Shown one piece after another: positions 17,561 through 26,173 of a stretch of DNA of 64,000 bases (positions within the stretch are counted from its first letter, which is position 1; the number at the start of each line of letters is the position of its first letter). A model generated the notes under the pieces. It saw only the letters and a list, made by a program, of their open reading frames with translations. It was not told the DNA's origin and ran no database searches. This stretch comes from CAVTGO01 sp963734275. Its GTDB lineage: Bacteria; Actinomycetota; UBA4738; HRBIN12. Position numbers and translations under genes: made by a program. Location of the stretch: positions 496,001 through 560,000 of the forward strand of contig CAVTGO010000013.1 in the NCBI GenBank assembly GCA_963734275.1. The letters run 5' to 3'.

Positions 17561-18523
17561 ATGGCCACGCGAGCGCTCCCCGAGATCGACGCCCAGTACC
17601 GCGAGCTCCGCGAGGGCGCCGGCCTGCTCGACCGTTCCGAGCGCGCGAGCCTCGAAGTCAAGGGGCCGGACGCGGCGGAGTTCCTCCAGGGGCAGGTCAC
17701 CAACGACGTGCAGGCGCTGGAGCCACACAGTGGCTGCTACGCCGCGATGCTGAACCCGAAGGGCCGCATCCTGGCCGACATGCGCATCCTGCGGGTGGCC
17801 CCGGAGCGATTCCTTCTCGATACCGAGTCCAGCGCCCGGGAGGCGGTGCTGCGTGACCTTCGCATGTACAAGATCGGGCGGCAGGTGGAGGTCGCCGACA
17901 CGCCCGATCGCTCGATCGTCTCCGTGATCGGGCCGCGAACCGACGAGGTGGTCGAAGCGGCATTCGGCATTCGCCTCCCCGGCTCGGAGCACACGCTCGA
18001 GGAGATCCTCGGTGGCGCGGTCGCGGTCCGCACGGATCTGGGGGTCGACCTTGTGGTCGACGGCGATCAGCGCGCCCGGCGCACGCGAGCGGCTGCTCGC
18101 CGCCGGTGCATTTCCGATCTCCCTCGAGGCGGCCGAGATCGTGCGAGTCGAGAGCGGTCGTCCGCGGCACGGGCTGGACATGAGCGAGGAGAACCTCCCG
18201 GCCGAGGCCGGCATCGTCGAGCGCTCCGTGAGCTTCACCAAGGGCTGCTACGTCGGCCAGGAGCCTGTCGCCCGCATGCACTACAAGGGCCATCCGAACC
18301 GCCACCTGCGCGGCCTGCGGCTCTCGGAGGCGGCCGCTCCCGGTGCGGCGCTGGTCGCGGAGGGTAAAGACGTGGGACGGGTGACCTCAGCCGGCTCTCC
18401 CCCGCGCTCGGGCCGATCGCGCTCGCACTCGTGAGACGCGAGGTGGCCCCCGGAGACGCGGTTTCGGTGGCCGAGGACGACCTCACGGCGACCGTCGTCG
18501 AGCTTCCTTTCGGTATTTCCTGA
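17561..18523 (+). CDS. ygfZ: YgfZ/GcvT-like folate-binding protein, two frameshifts
   Basis: Folate-dependent protein that supports iron-sulfur enzyme repair, related to glycine cleavage T protein. The N-terminal half reads LLDRSERASLEVKGPDAAEF and LQGQVTNDVQAL, CYAAMLNPKGRILADMRIL. After a single-base break near 18,072 come ALEIV-type RVESGRPRHGLDMSEENLP and the diagnostic KGCYVGQEPVAR, which separates YgfZ from true GcvT. A second break near 18,393 leads into IALALVRREVAPGD and VVELPFGIS with TGA at 18521-18523. All blocks are conserved, so the breaks are probably sequence errors. ATG 17561 is used; an in-frame GTG lies one codon upstream. Confidence 0.82.
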
Positions 18524-18613
18524 AACCCGTTCGTCAAGGACCTACGGCTCTGCAAGAATGCAGCGCGGCGTCGGCCCCGCCCCCTGCTTTCCGGCGCCCG
18601 GAGGAGCGATTTC

Positions 18614-19619
18614 TTGGAGGCTCGCAGAGCTACGCAGACCGAGCGCCGCCGCTTTCTGAGCACCGGTAGCCCCCTGCTCGGCGGCCCGCTTCCGGCGGAG
18701 GCCGGTGCGGAGGACGCACCGGTCGCGACCGCGACGTACGAGCCCGACGCCGACGTCTACCGGATTCCGGCCGAGGAGCCGCCGGCCGTTCCGCTGCGCG
18801 ACCTCGAGTCACTGGTGCCCGAGCCCGACTCGGCCCGTCAGGTCGACGACTGGGGTCGCTCCGAGCGCATCTACCACTTGATGGAGCCGGTGCTGAACTT
18901 CTATTACCGGTACTGGTTCAGGGTCGAGGTCCAGGGCGTCGAGCGGGTCCCCGCGAACAGCGGGGCGCTGCTGGCCTCGAACCATTCCGGCGCGCTGCCG
19001 CCGGATGCACCGATGATCATGCAGGCGATCCGCAACGAGCACTCGAGCCCGCGGCCGCTCTACATGCTCGGCGAGCACTGGTTCAAGGGCTACCCCGGAG
19101 TGGGGCTGTTCACCAACAAGATCGGCCTCGTGTCAGCGCATCCCGCCAACGCCCACCGGCTGCTGCACGACGAGCGGAAGCTGGTGCTCGTCTTCCCGGA
19201 GGGCCAGAAGGGCACCCGCAAGCTGTTCTGGCAGCGCTACAAGCTCCGCCGGTTCGGCCGCGGCGGCTTCGTGAAGACCGCGATCCGAGCCGGGGTGCCG
19301 ATCGTCCCCGTGGCGGTGATCGGTGCGGAGGAGGCGATGCCGATCTTCGCGCACGTGCCGCTGCTGCAGCGGCTCACCGGGCTGATCTATTTCCCCATCA
19401 ATCACGCCTTCCCGCACTTCGGGCTGCTGGCAGCCGGCATGTACATGCCGGCGAAGTTCAGGATCCGGTTCCTCGAGCCGGTCCGACTTCGACCGCTTCG
19501 GACCCGATGCCGCCGACGACGTCGCGTTCGTGCAGCAGGTCGCGGACGACATCCGCGCGCGTATCCAGATCGCGCTGAACGAAATGCTGCGCGAGCGCAA
19601 CTCGGTCTGGTTCGGCTGA
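18614..19619 (+). CDS. PlsC-like lysophospholipid acyltransferase family protein, one frameshift
   Basis: Membrane-associated acyltransferase acting on a lyso-lipid. After an unusual 70-residue Pro/Glu-rich N-terminal region comes an amphipathic segment (YHLMEPVLNFYYRYWFRVEV), then the active-site block LLASNHSGALPPDAPMIM, with His and Asp six residues apart as in one branch of the family, not four. FPEGQKG and KTAIRAGVPIVPVAVIGAEE follow. The frame breaks near 19,483; the end FVQQVADDIRARIQIALNEM to VWFG reads in another frame and closes at 19617-19619. The start is a TTG supported by GGAGGA eight bases upstream. It follows ygfZ by 90 bases. Confidence 0.78.
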
Positions 19620-19644
19620 TCCGCCGGTACTCCGCGAAGGGCGG

Positions 19645-20151
19645 ATGCAGGCGGATCGGGTAGGGTCCGCGCCGAGAGAGGATGGGGATCTTGGGCGACC
19701 GAAACCCGCGGATCGGGGGGCGCAGCGCCGGCTGCCGCGTGCGCCGCTGTTCGCGCTCTGCGCATTCGCGTTCCGCGTGGCCGCGTGCGGGAACGATGAC
19801 GACCGCGACAAGCGAGCGGCCCCCGGTGCCGATCAACGTCTCCGTCCAGACTCGGCCCCGCGCAAGGTGACCGTCTCGCCGGGCAAGTTCGGCGCCGGGG
19901 CCGATCACGATGCTGGTCGCGAACCAGTCGGGCGCGTCGCAGACCGTCACGATCGACGGCCCCCGGGTGCGGCAGTCGGTCGGGCCCCATCAACCCGGAG
20001 GACACCGCGACGCTGAAGGTGTCCGTGCAGCCGGGCGAGTACACGCTGGCGTCCGCCGAGGCCGGCGGCCTCCAGCCCGCCCGCCTCACCGTGGGCCCGC
20101 CGCGCGCCGAGCGCCCAGAACACGCTGCTGCTGCCCGAGGCGGCCGCCTGA
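19645..20151 (+). CDS. Putative lipoprotein with cupredoxin-like (EfeO-type) domain, frameshifted
   Basis: The first frame gives a signal peptide ending in a lipobox-like RVAAC followed by GNDDDRDK, as in secreted lipoproteins. The mature part reads KVTVSPGKFGAG, then one frame over PITMLVANQSGASQTVTIDG, then INPEDTATLKVSVQPGEYTL and GGLQPARLTVG, ending QNTLLLPEAA at a TGA at 20149-20151. This beta-rich pattern resembles the small cupredoxin-like domains of EfeO-type or plastocyanin-like proteins, but copper ligands (His, Cys, Met) are not evident. At least three single-base insertions in short G or C runs split it. Function unknown; probably extracellular and lipid-anchored. Confidence 0.5.
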
Positions 20152-20572
20152 GTAGGTCGGCTTCGCTGCGTTCGTGGCAGGGGCTGGGGAGTCTGCGACG
20201 GTTCGGGGCGGCTTAACAGCGGCATTGAAGAAGTGCGGCTTCGGCGCGGCTCGGAACACGAGGAGCCGTTTCGTTTCGCGCGTGGCTCGAGCAAGAGGGT
20301 CACTTAATCGCCCTCGCGCTCGAAGACGTGATGGGCCGCTCCGAGAAAACCGGTTTGTGGTGCTGTATAGGGCGCTCCGAAGTCCGGTTTTGCGTTTGGC
20401 CACCCTCACGCGTTTCCAACCGGTACAGGAAAAAGGGACACGATTTGCACCTGTCATGAGCAGCCGGCACGGCCCGATCCTCGACCCCTTCCCAGCCGAT
20501 TTTTGTCTTTCCGAGTACCCGCCATGGCCCGACCCTCGGCCCGGCCCTGTGTGACCGCGTCCACAGAGGCAT
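20152..20572. other. 421-base non-coding stretch between the lipoprotein and marR genes
   Basis: No convincing gene is seen. The stretch has lower GC than its surroundings, several A/T runs (for example GGAAAAAGGGACACG near 20,430 and CGATTTTTGTC near 20,500) and the hairpin listed separately. A 126-codon open frame on the plus strand (20174-20554) has Arg/Pro-rich composition with no domain-like pattern. It should hold the marR promoter; no clear -35/-10 pair or operator palindrome can be fixed by eye. Confidence 0.5.
20247..20277 (+). terminator. Possible intrinsic terminator after the lipoprotein gene
   Basis: CGGCTC (20247-20252) pairs perfectly with GAGCCG (20263-20268) around a 10-base loop and is followed by TTTCGTTTC. 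The U-tract is interrupted and the loop is long, so this is only a plausible terminator. Confidence 0.3.
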
Positions 20573-21103
20573 TTGCTTGATTTCTGCAATAGTTGTCGTG
20601 AGTGCAAGTATCTCCCTCCCCCAAGCCCGCTCTCCGCGGAGCCCGCCGAGCTTGCCCGCGCTCTCGCGGGCCTGCTCCGCTTCTTCACCCACGCGAGCGA
20701 CAACGAGTTCCTGCGGCAGGCCGACGAGCTCGACCTCACGCTGACTCAGCTCAAGGTGCTGGTCCTGCTCTACGAACTCTCGGATCCCCAGCTGCTGTCG
20801 GTCAAGGAGGTCGCCGAGGAGCTCGGCATCTCGCTGCCGGCCGCAAGCCGGGCGATCGACCCGGTCGTCAAGCGTCGGCTCGTGGTACGCAAGGAGGACG
20901 AGCTGGACCGCCGTGTCAAGCGAGTGCGCCTAACCGCGCGCGGCGAAAGCGCCGTCGGCCGGCTCATCGCGACGCGCGTGGCCGCCGCGGAGGCGCTGGT
21001 CGAGAGCTTCACGGTCGCCGAGCGCGAGAAGCTCGCTGACGCGCTCGGCGAGATCCTCCGCCGACCCGAGATCAGCCGCTACCTCCCGCGGAGGGATCGC
21101 TAG
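20573..21103 (+). CDS. MarR-family transcriptional regulator
   Basis: Winged-helix regulator of about 176 residues. After a short N-terminal stretch (FCNSCRECKY, with three cysteines) comes the dimerisation helix LLRFFTHASDNEF, then LTLTQLKVLVLLYEL, the recognition helix region VKEVAEELGISLPAASRAID, and the wing VRKEDELDRRVKRVRLTARG. Its stop TAG is followed at once by the ATG of an MFS exporter, so the pair is one transcript, and the regulator very likely controls its own operon in response to a compound the exporter removes. The TTG start is the first codon in frame; a shorter product is possible, since no ATG occurs before the conserved part. Confidence 0.85.
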   Translation: MLDFCNSCRECKYLPPPSPLSAEPAELARALAGLLRFFTHASDNEFLRQADELDLTLTQLKVLVLLYELSDPQLLSVKEVAEELGISLPAASRAIDPVVKRRLVVRKEDELDRRVKRVRLTARGESAVGRLIATRVAAAEALVESFTVAEREKLADALGEILRRPEISRYLPRRDR

Positions 21104-22690
21104 ATGGCACGACTGCACGCGATCACCGAGCAGAACCGCAAGTGGTGGACGCTGGCCGCGATGAGCTTCTCGCTCTTCATGATCATGCTCGACAACACCG
21201 TCGTGAACGTCGCGCTGCCGTCGATCCAGAAGGATCTGGGCGCGTCGCTCTCAGCGCTCGAGTGGACGATCAACGCGTACACCCTGGCGATCGCGGTGCT
21301 ACTGGTGACCGCCGGACGCCTCGGCGACATCTTCGGCCGCCGCCATGCGTTCTTCTTCGGGGTGAGCGTGTTCGCGCTCGTCGTCCGCGACCGCGGGCTT
21401 CGCTCCGAACGAGACGTGGCTGGTGGCGAGCCGAGCCGTACAGGGCATCGGCGCCGCGTTCATGATGCCGGCAACGCTCTCGATCGTCACGAACGCCTTT
21501 CCACCGGCCGAGCGGGGCCGTGCGATCGGCACGTGGGCGGGAGTCTCGGCGCTCGCACTCGCGATGGGCCCGGTGGTCGGCGGACTCCTGACCGAGCAGG
21601 TCAGCTGGCGCGCGATCTTCTTCCTCAACCTCCCCGTCGCGGCGCTCGGGATCATCGTGGCGATCGCCGCGGTGCGCGAGTCCCGCGACCCGACGGCCCC
21701 GCGCGCGGTCGACTACGCCGGCGTGGGCACGCTCACGGTCGGGATCGGCGCGCTCGTACTGGCGCTCATCGAAGGCAACGACTGGGGCTGGGGCTCTCCG
21801 CGCGTGATGGGGTTGCTTGCGCTGTCGGCGCTGGGGCTGGTCGCGTTCACCGTGATCGAGCGCCGGGTGCGCTACCCGATGGTCGAATTCGCGCTTCCTC
21901 CGGAGCCGTCAGTTCGCCGGGACCAACGGGATCGCCTTCGTCGTGTCGTTCACGATGCTCGCGATGTTCTTCTTCATGGCGCTCTACCTGCAGAACATCC
22001 TCGCTTACTCCCCGCTCGAGGCCGGAATTCGCTTCCTCCCGTCCACAGTCGTGATCATCGTCGCGGCGCCGATCGCCGGGCGTCTCACAGACCGGATCGG
22101 CGCCCGCTGGCCGATCGCGGTGGGGCTGTCGCTGGTCGCCGTTCTCGCTCTACCTGCAGTCGCGCATCACGATCGACACGGGCTATAGCTCCCTCCTCCC
22201 CAGCTTCGCGCTGATGGGCCTCGGGATCGGGCTCACGATGTCTCCGATGTCGACCGCCGCGATGAACGCCGTCAAGGAGACGAAGGCCGGCCTCGCGTCG
22301 GGCATCCTCTCGATGAGCCGGATGGTCGGCGGCACGTTCGGCGTGGCCGCAGTCGGCGCGCTCTTCCAGCAGCTGAGCGACAACCGCCTCCACGACCGGC
22401 TCGCGGAGCTCCCTCTCAGCGCTCAGCAGCAGGCCTGGTTTGCCGACAACCTGGGCTCGGGCGGAGTCGACGAGAAGCTCAGGCAGCTCGACCCGGCCAC
22501 GGCCAGAGAGGTCGGCGGCCTGGTCAAGGAGACCTTCATCCACTCGCTCTCGGTCTCGCTGAGACTGTCCGCCGCGGTCGCCGTCGTGGGCGTCATCATC
22601 GCCGTCGTGATGCTGCGCGGCGAGCGCGTGCACGGCGCTTCGGCGGTTCGCGCAGCGGCCGCGGCCGCCCCCGCTCCGGACCCCGGGTAG
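21104..22690 (+). CDS. MFS drug exporter, DHA2/EmrB-QacA type, three frameshifts
   Basis: Proton-driven multidrug exporter expected to have 14 membrane helices. The first block holds LFMIMLDNTVVNVALPSIQK, the motif of DHA2 transporters, WTINAYTLAIAVLLVTAGRL and GDIFGRRHAF (loop 2-3 motif). Breaks near 21,385, 21,905 and 22,145 move the frame into VASRAVQGIGAAFMMPATLS, then FVVSFTMLAMFFFMALYLQ, then LLPSFALMGLGIGLTMSP. The last block ends in a large loop and helix and a Pro/Ala tail with stop at 22688-22690. Every block is conserved, so the gene is probably intact in the cell. It begins on the base after the marR stop. Confidence 0.82.
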
Positions 22691-22732
22691 ATACCATTCG
22701 CCGGCTCGAACCCGGCGACCGGAGGTACACCC

Positions 22733-23986
22733 GTGGCACAGGCAGATGTGAAGACCGTCAGCCAGCTCGACGTCGAGCCTGGCGAGCTCCCGTCCACCAT
22801 GACGGCCTGGGTGATCCGCCAGGACCGCGAGGGAGAGCCGAAGGACGCCTTCCAGATCGAGGACATCGAGGTCCCGGAGCCCGGCGCGTTCGAGGTGGTC
22901 GTGCGCGTGATGGCTGCAGGCGTGAACTTCAACAACGTCTGGGCGGCACTGGGCCAGCCGGTCTCGGTTTTCCGCTATCACCCCGACGAGGACCACCACA
23001 TCGGTGGCTCCGACGCCTCGGGCGTGGTGTGGAAGGTGGGCGAGGGCGTGACCCGCTGGAAGCCGGGCGACGAGGTCGTGATCCACTGCAACCAGGCCTC
23101 CTACGAGGACGTCGAGGTGCACGGGCTCGACCCGCTCGCCGCTCCGTCCCAGAAGATCTGGGGCTACGAGACAAGCTGGGGCTCGTTCGCGCAGTTCACG
23201 AAGGTGCAGGCGCAGCAGCTGGTGCCGAAGCCGAAGAACCTCACCTGGGAGGAGGCCGCCTCCTACGGCCTCACCTACTTCACCGCCTACAGGATGTTGA
23301 TCGACCAGGTCAAGCTCCAGGCCGGCCACCGGGTGCTGATCTGGGGCGCGGCCGGCGGCCTCGGCGTGTTCGCGACGCAGCTCTGCAAGATCACCGGGGC
23401 GGATTCGGTGGGCGTCGTGTCCTCCGACGAGAAGGGCGAGCTCGTCAAGCAGCTCGGCGCCAAGGACTTCATCAACCGCAACGAGTTCGCGGGCATGATG
23501 CGCAAGGGCGGCGAGTCGAAGGACGAGGAGAAGGAGCGGTTCGGGCAGTCACGCGCCTTTGCCAAGCGGGTCAAGGAGATCCTCGGCGACGCGCCCGACG
23601 TCGTGTTCGAGCATGTGGGCCAGGCCACATTCCCCACCTCGGTGTTCGTCGTGAAGCCGTTCGGGAAGGTCGTGATCTGCGGCGCCACCTCGGGCTTCAA
23701 CCTGGACTTCGACGTGCGCTACCTCTGGATGCGCCAGAAGCAGATCATCGGGTCGCACTTTGCCAACGCCTGGGAGGCGACCAAGGCCAACGAGCTCATT
23801 GACCAGTCCAAGATCCGTCCCGTGCTGTGGCGCGTGATGCCGTTCGAGGGCGTCGCCGAGGCGCACCAGCTGATGCGCGAGAACAAGCACCAGGGCAAGA
23901 TCGCGATCCTGGTGGGCGCCGACAAGGAAGGTCTCGGCAAGACCGCCGAGGGGCCCGGCGCGATCCGCGCCGAGGTCGGCAATTGA
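22733..23986 (+). CDS. ccr: Crotonyl-CoA carboxylase/reductase
   Basis: NADPH-dependent reductive carboxylation of crotonyl-CoA to ethylmalonyl-CoA, the key step of the ethylmalonyl-CoA pathway and also a source of extender units. The 417-residue medium-chain dehydrogenase has GVNFNNVWAALGQPVSVF, HIGGSDASGVVWKVGEGV, VIHCNQASYEDVEVHG, QIWGYE-type IWGYETSWGSFAQF, and the nucleotide loop WGAAGGLGVFATQL. NFNNVWAALG and the later GSHFANAWEA are diagnostic for Ccr as against simple quinone reductases. GGAGGT six bases ahead of the GTG supports the start. Frame intact. Partner genes of the pathway lie at 38.8-42.2 kb. Confidence 0.93.
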   Translation: MAQADVKTVSQLDVEPGELPSTMTAWVIRQDREGEPKDAFQIEDIEVPEPGAFEVVVRVMAAGVNFNNVWAALGQPVSVFRYHPDEDHHIGGSDASGVVWKVGEGVTRWKPGDEVVIHCNQASYEDVEVHGLDPLAAPSQKIWGYETSWGSFAQFTKVQAQQLVPKPKNLTWEEAASYGLTYFTAYRMLIDQVKLQAGHRVLIWGAAGGLGVFATQLCKITGADSVGVVSSDEKGELVKQLGAKDFINRNEFAGMMRKGGESKDEEKERFGQSRAFAKRVKEILGDAPDVVFEHVGQATFPTSVFVVKPFGKVVICGATSGFNLDFDVRYLWMRQKQIIGSHFANAWEATKANELIDQSKIRPVLWRVMPFEGVAEAHQLMRENKHQGKIAILVGADKEGLGKTAEGPGAIRAEVGN

Positions 23987-24041
23987 GATGGCGCTCGCGC
24001 CGCTCGCGGAGCGGGACGGTCGAGCACGCCGGGGCGCAGCG

Positions 24042-24335
24042 ATGATCGAGATGGTCCAGATCGACTTCCATCTCACGCCGTTCCGGGCACAGCGGTTCTA
24101 CGACCTCTACCGGCCGGTCGTGCCGCGCGTCATGGCGTACGGCGCCAAGGGCTACTCCTTCACCCGCTCGGAGGAGGATGCAGACCACTTCGTGCACTCG
24201 TCGCTCTGGGAGGACCGGGCCGATTTCCGGCGCTTTTGGGACTCGCGCGAGATGCACCTCGCGCGCGAGCGGATCCTCGGGCTGTACGAGCAGCCTGTGA
24301 TTCCCAGCTGGGCGACGATCCTCGACCGCGGGTAG
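24042..24335 (+). CDS. Small dimeric alpha+beta barrel protein (antibiotic monooxygenase-like)
   Basis: A protein of 97 residues with one compact domain: VQIDFHLTPFRAQRFYDLY, a Pro-Val-Val-Pro turn, MAYGAKGYSFTRSEEDADHF, SSLWEDRADFRRFWDSREM and a final strand. The beta-alpha-beta layout and aromatic pattern fit the ABM/dimeric ferredoxin-like fold, often found in small monooxygenases and chlorite dismutase relatives, but specific catalytic residues are not evident. It starts 55 bases after ccr, with a possible longer start at ATG 23988 that adds 18 poorly conserved residues. Likely in the same transcript as ccr; role unknown. Confidence 0.6.
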   Translation: MIEMVQIDFHLTPFRAQRFYDLYRPVVPRVMAYGAKGYSFTRSEEDADHFVHSSLWEDRADFRRFWDSREMHLARERILGLYEQPVIPSWATILDRG

Positions 24336-24353
24336 CGCTGTGAGGTGATCGCT

Positions 24354-24431
24354 ATGCCGCTCGTTCACGTGACTGTTCCCGAAGTGGGGCCGGAGAGCCC
24401 GCGCGCGCCGGAGCCGGCCGCGGTCTCCTAG
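24354..24431 (+). CDS. 25-codon open frame beginning like a tautomerase
   Basis: ATG 24354 opens MPLVHVTVPEV, which looks like the amino end of 4-oxalocrotonate tautomerase family proteins (Pro-1 enzymes), but the sequence then becomes Pro/Ala-rich and stops after 25 codons. GAGGTG lies eight bases upstream. It may be a remnant, a frameshifted copy or chance. It sits between two small-protein genes on the same strand. Confidence 0.25.
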   Translation: MPLVHVTVPEVGPESPRAPEPAAVS

Positions 24432-24439
24432 GAGGGGCC

Positions 24440-24889
24440 GTGTACCGGAGGATTGTCGAGGTACGAGTCCGGCAGGCGTGGCGGCACCTCGCCGCGCGCG
24501 ACTACGACTATGTGCTCGACCAGTTCGCGCCGCGGTTCGAGTACAGCTTCGTCGGGGCCCACGCGCTCGGCGGCACCCGGCACAGCCGGGAGTCGATGAC
24601 GGGCTGGTTCGAGCGCCTGTTCGAGCTCTTTCCGGGAATCCGGTTCGAGGTCGCCGACGTGCTGGTCAAGGGCTGGCCGTGGCGCACGACCGCGGTCGTG
24701 CTCGTCGACGTGCACGCGGACGTCGCAGGCGAGGCCTACCGCAACGAGGTCGCGCAGACGATCGAGCTGCGTTGGGGGCGAATCACGCGGATCCGGACGC
24801 TCGAGGACACCCAGAAGCTCGCCGGCGCGCTGGACCGGCTGGCCGAGACCGGCATCGAGAAAGCGGCGCTGGCCGCGATCGAGGATTGA
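24440..24889 (+). CDS. SnoaL-like/NTF2-fold protein
   Basis: 149 residues with the cone-shaped NTF2 fold pattern: a first helix with AWRHLAARDYDYVLDQF, FEYSFVGAHALGGTRHSRE, MTGWFERLFELFPGIRFEV, and strands VADVLVKGWPWRTTAVVLVD, AYRNEVAQTIELRWGRI. Members include polyketide cyclases, dehydratases and many proteins of unknown role. AGGAGG lies just ahead of the GTG start. It follows the small ccr-linked genes on the same strand. The final helix is Ala/Asp-rich. Function not assignable from sequence. Confidence 0.75.
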   Translation: MYRRIVEVRVRQAWRHLAARDYDYVLDQFAPRFEYSFVGAHALGGTRHSRESMTGWFERLFELFPGIRFEVADVLVKGWPWRTTAVVLVDVHADVAGEAYRNEVAQTIELRWGRITRIRTLEDTQKLAGALDRLAETGIEKAALAAIED

Positions 24890-24923
24890 AATCCGGAGCC
24901 GCCGGCCTCACGGGCGGCGGCGG

Positions 24924-25214
24924 CTAGCCCCGCTCGAGCGGGGCCATCGTCAGTCCGGCGCCGCTCAGCTGCTCCCAGTAGAGCTCCGCCGGCTCGCGAT
25001 CGCCGGTCCAGACGATCGCACGGCCGCTGTTGTGGATCTGGTCGGCGATCCGGTATCCGCGGTCGACGCTCACGCCCGGGATCACCCGCGCGAGCGTCTT
25101 GGCGACGTGATCGAACGTGTTGTGGTTGTCGTTCAGGACGATCACGCGCCACGAACCACCGCGACCTGCGTCCGGGCCTCCGGTGCGAGGCAGCTCGATG
25201 GTCTCGGTCGCCAT
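24924..25214 (-). CDS. clpS: ClpS, adaptor for the ClpAP/ClpCP protease
   Basis: N-end-rule adaptor that delivers substrates with bulky hydrophobic N-terminal residues to the Clp protease. The 96-residue protein has a flexible N-terminal tail and the ClpS core: WRVIVLNDNHNTFDHVAKTL (the N-degron pocket NDNHNTF), IPGVSVDRGYRIADQIHNSG and RAIVWTGDREPAELYWEQL, ending LTMAPLE. It is translated from an ATG that overlaps the TGA of the MBL-fold gene (TGATG), so the two are coupled. Frame intact and length typical. Confidence 0.92.
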   Translation of the reverse strand: MATETIELPRTGGPDAGRGGSWRVIVLNDNHNTFDHVAKTLARVIPGVSVDRGYRIADQIHNSGRAIVWTGDREPAELYWEQLSGAGLTMAPLERG

Positions 25215-26107
25215 CACGGCTTGGTGGCCGACTCGGCCTGCTTCTGCCAGTAGCGGGCCAGCCCCGCCCAGCGTTGCCCGATGGGCGAGCCCACCTCCAG
25301 GCCCGCGGCGGTGCGGGCATCCGTACGCTCCTCCGTGGCGCGGTTGACCTCCGCGACGAACGCGCGGCCGGCCTCCTCGGCGTCGCCGTCGTGCTCCTCG
25401 AGCAGGCGGCGGGCGAGCTCGGCCATCTCCCGCAAGCTTTCCCTGGTCCGCTCCAGATGCGGCAGCGGCTCGTCCACGGAGCCGAAATGGGTGAGCGCCA
25501 GGCACCGCGGCTCGCGCTCGGCGACCAGGTCGATCGCGCGAAGCCAGGCCGGCACGTCGATGTCGGGGGGCGGCGTCGGCGGCTGGACGAAGTCGGAGGG
25601 CGGGATCCGCACGCCGGCCACGTCGCCGACGTAGGCCGTGCCGTCGGACTGGTCGAAGTAGACGACGTGGTGGGAGGCGTGGCCGGGCGTGTACTCGACC
25701 TCGAACCGGCGGCCCGCCGCCTCGAACGTCTCCCCTCCCTCGAGCACGCGGATGCTCCGCTCGGGCACCGGCACCACGCGGCCCCACAACGGGCCCATGT
25801 CGCCGCCGTAGATCCGCTCTGCGCTCGCCAGCAGCCTCGTGGGATCGACGAGATGCGGCGCGCCGCGGGCATGGACCCAGATCTCGAGATCGGGGAAGCG
25901 CTCCACGAGCGCCCCGCTCGCCCCCGCATGGTCGAGGTGGATGTGAGTCAGCAGCAGAGCACGCGGCTCCTCTGTCAGCCCTTCGAGGAGGCTCTCGATG
26001 CGGCTCTCGGGCCCCGGGTCCACGATCGCACCACCGAGGTCCCATGCCCCGATTACGCGCTCACGGTCGCGTTGCCGGACGTCGATGAGGTTGGCATGCG
26101 GCGCCAT
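25214..26107 (-). CDS. MBL-fold metallo-hydrolase
   Basis: 297-residue metallo-beta-lactamase fold enzyme with the metal motif THIHLDHAGASG, a downstream metal histidine in EYTPGHASHHVVYF and the bridging Asp in AYVGDVAG, then LALTHFGSV. The last 90 residues are a helical extension (MAELARRLLEEHDGDAEEAG). This resembles the hydroxyacylglutathione-hydrolase/MBL group; the substrate cannot be told. It begins at an ATG 66 bases from the divergent mutase gene and overlaps clpS downstream. Co-transcription with clpS is seen in other actinobacterial genomes as far as I recall, but I cannot check it here. Confidence 0.82.
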   Translation of the reverse strand: MAPHANLIDVRQRDRERVIGAWDLGGAIVDPGPESRIESLLEGLTEEPRALLLTHIHLDHAGASGALVERFPDLEIWVHARGAPHLVDPTRLLASAERIYGGDMGPLWGRVVPVPERSIRVLEGGETFEAAGRRFEVEYTPGHASHHVVYFDQSDGTAYVGDVAGVRIPPSDFVQPPTPPPDIDVPAWLRAIDLVAEREPRCLALTHFGSVDEPLPHLERTRESLREMAELARRLLEEHDGDAEEAGRAFVAEVNRATEERTDARTAAGLEVGSPIGQRWAGLARYWQKQAESATKP

Positions 26108-26173
26108 CGCGCGAAGGCTAACGGCGGAACCGCCATTAAACTGCTGTCGTGAGCTTCGAGAGGAGGCCCAGGC

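Noticed and set aside
20174..20554. A 126-codon plus-strand gene
   Set aside because: Arg/Pro-rich without hydrophobic core periodicity or motif; treated as non-coding.
7000..22690. True pseudogenization of the F420, YgfZ, acyltransferase and exporter genes
   Set aside because: Every conserved block survives, breaks are single bases, and they are spread evenly across unrelated essential-type genes, which fits sequence error and not decay.
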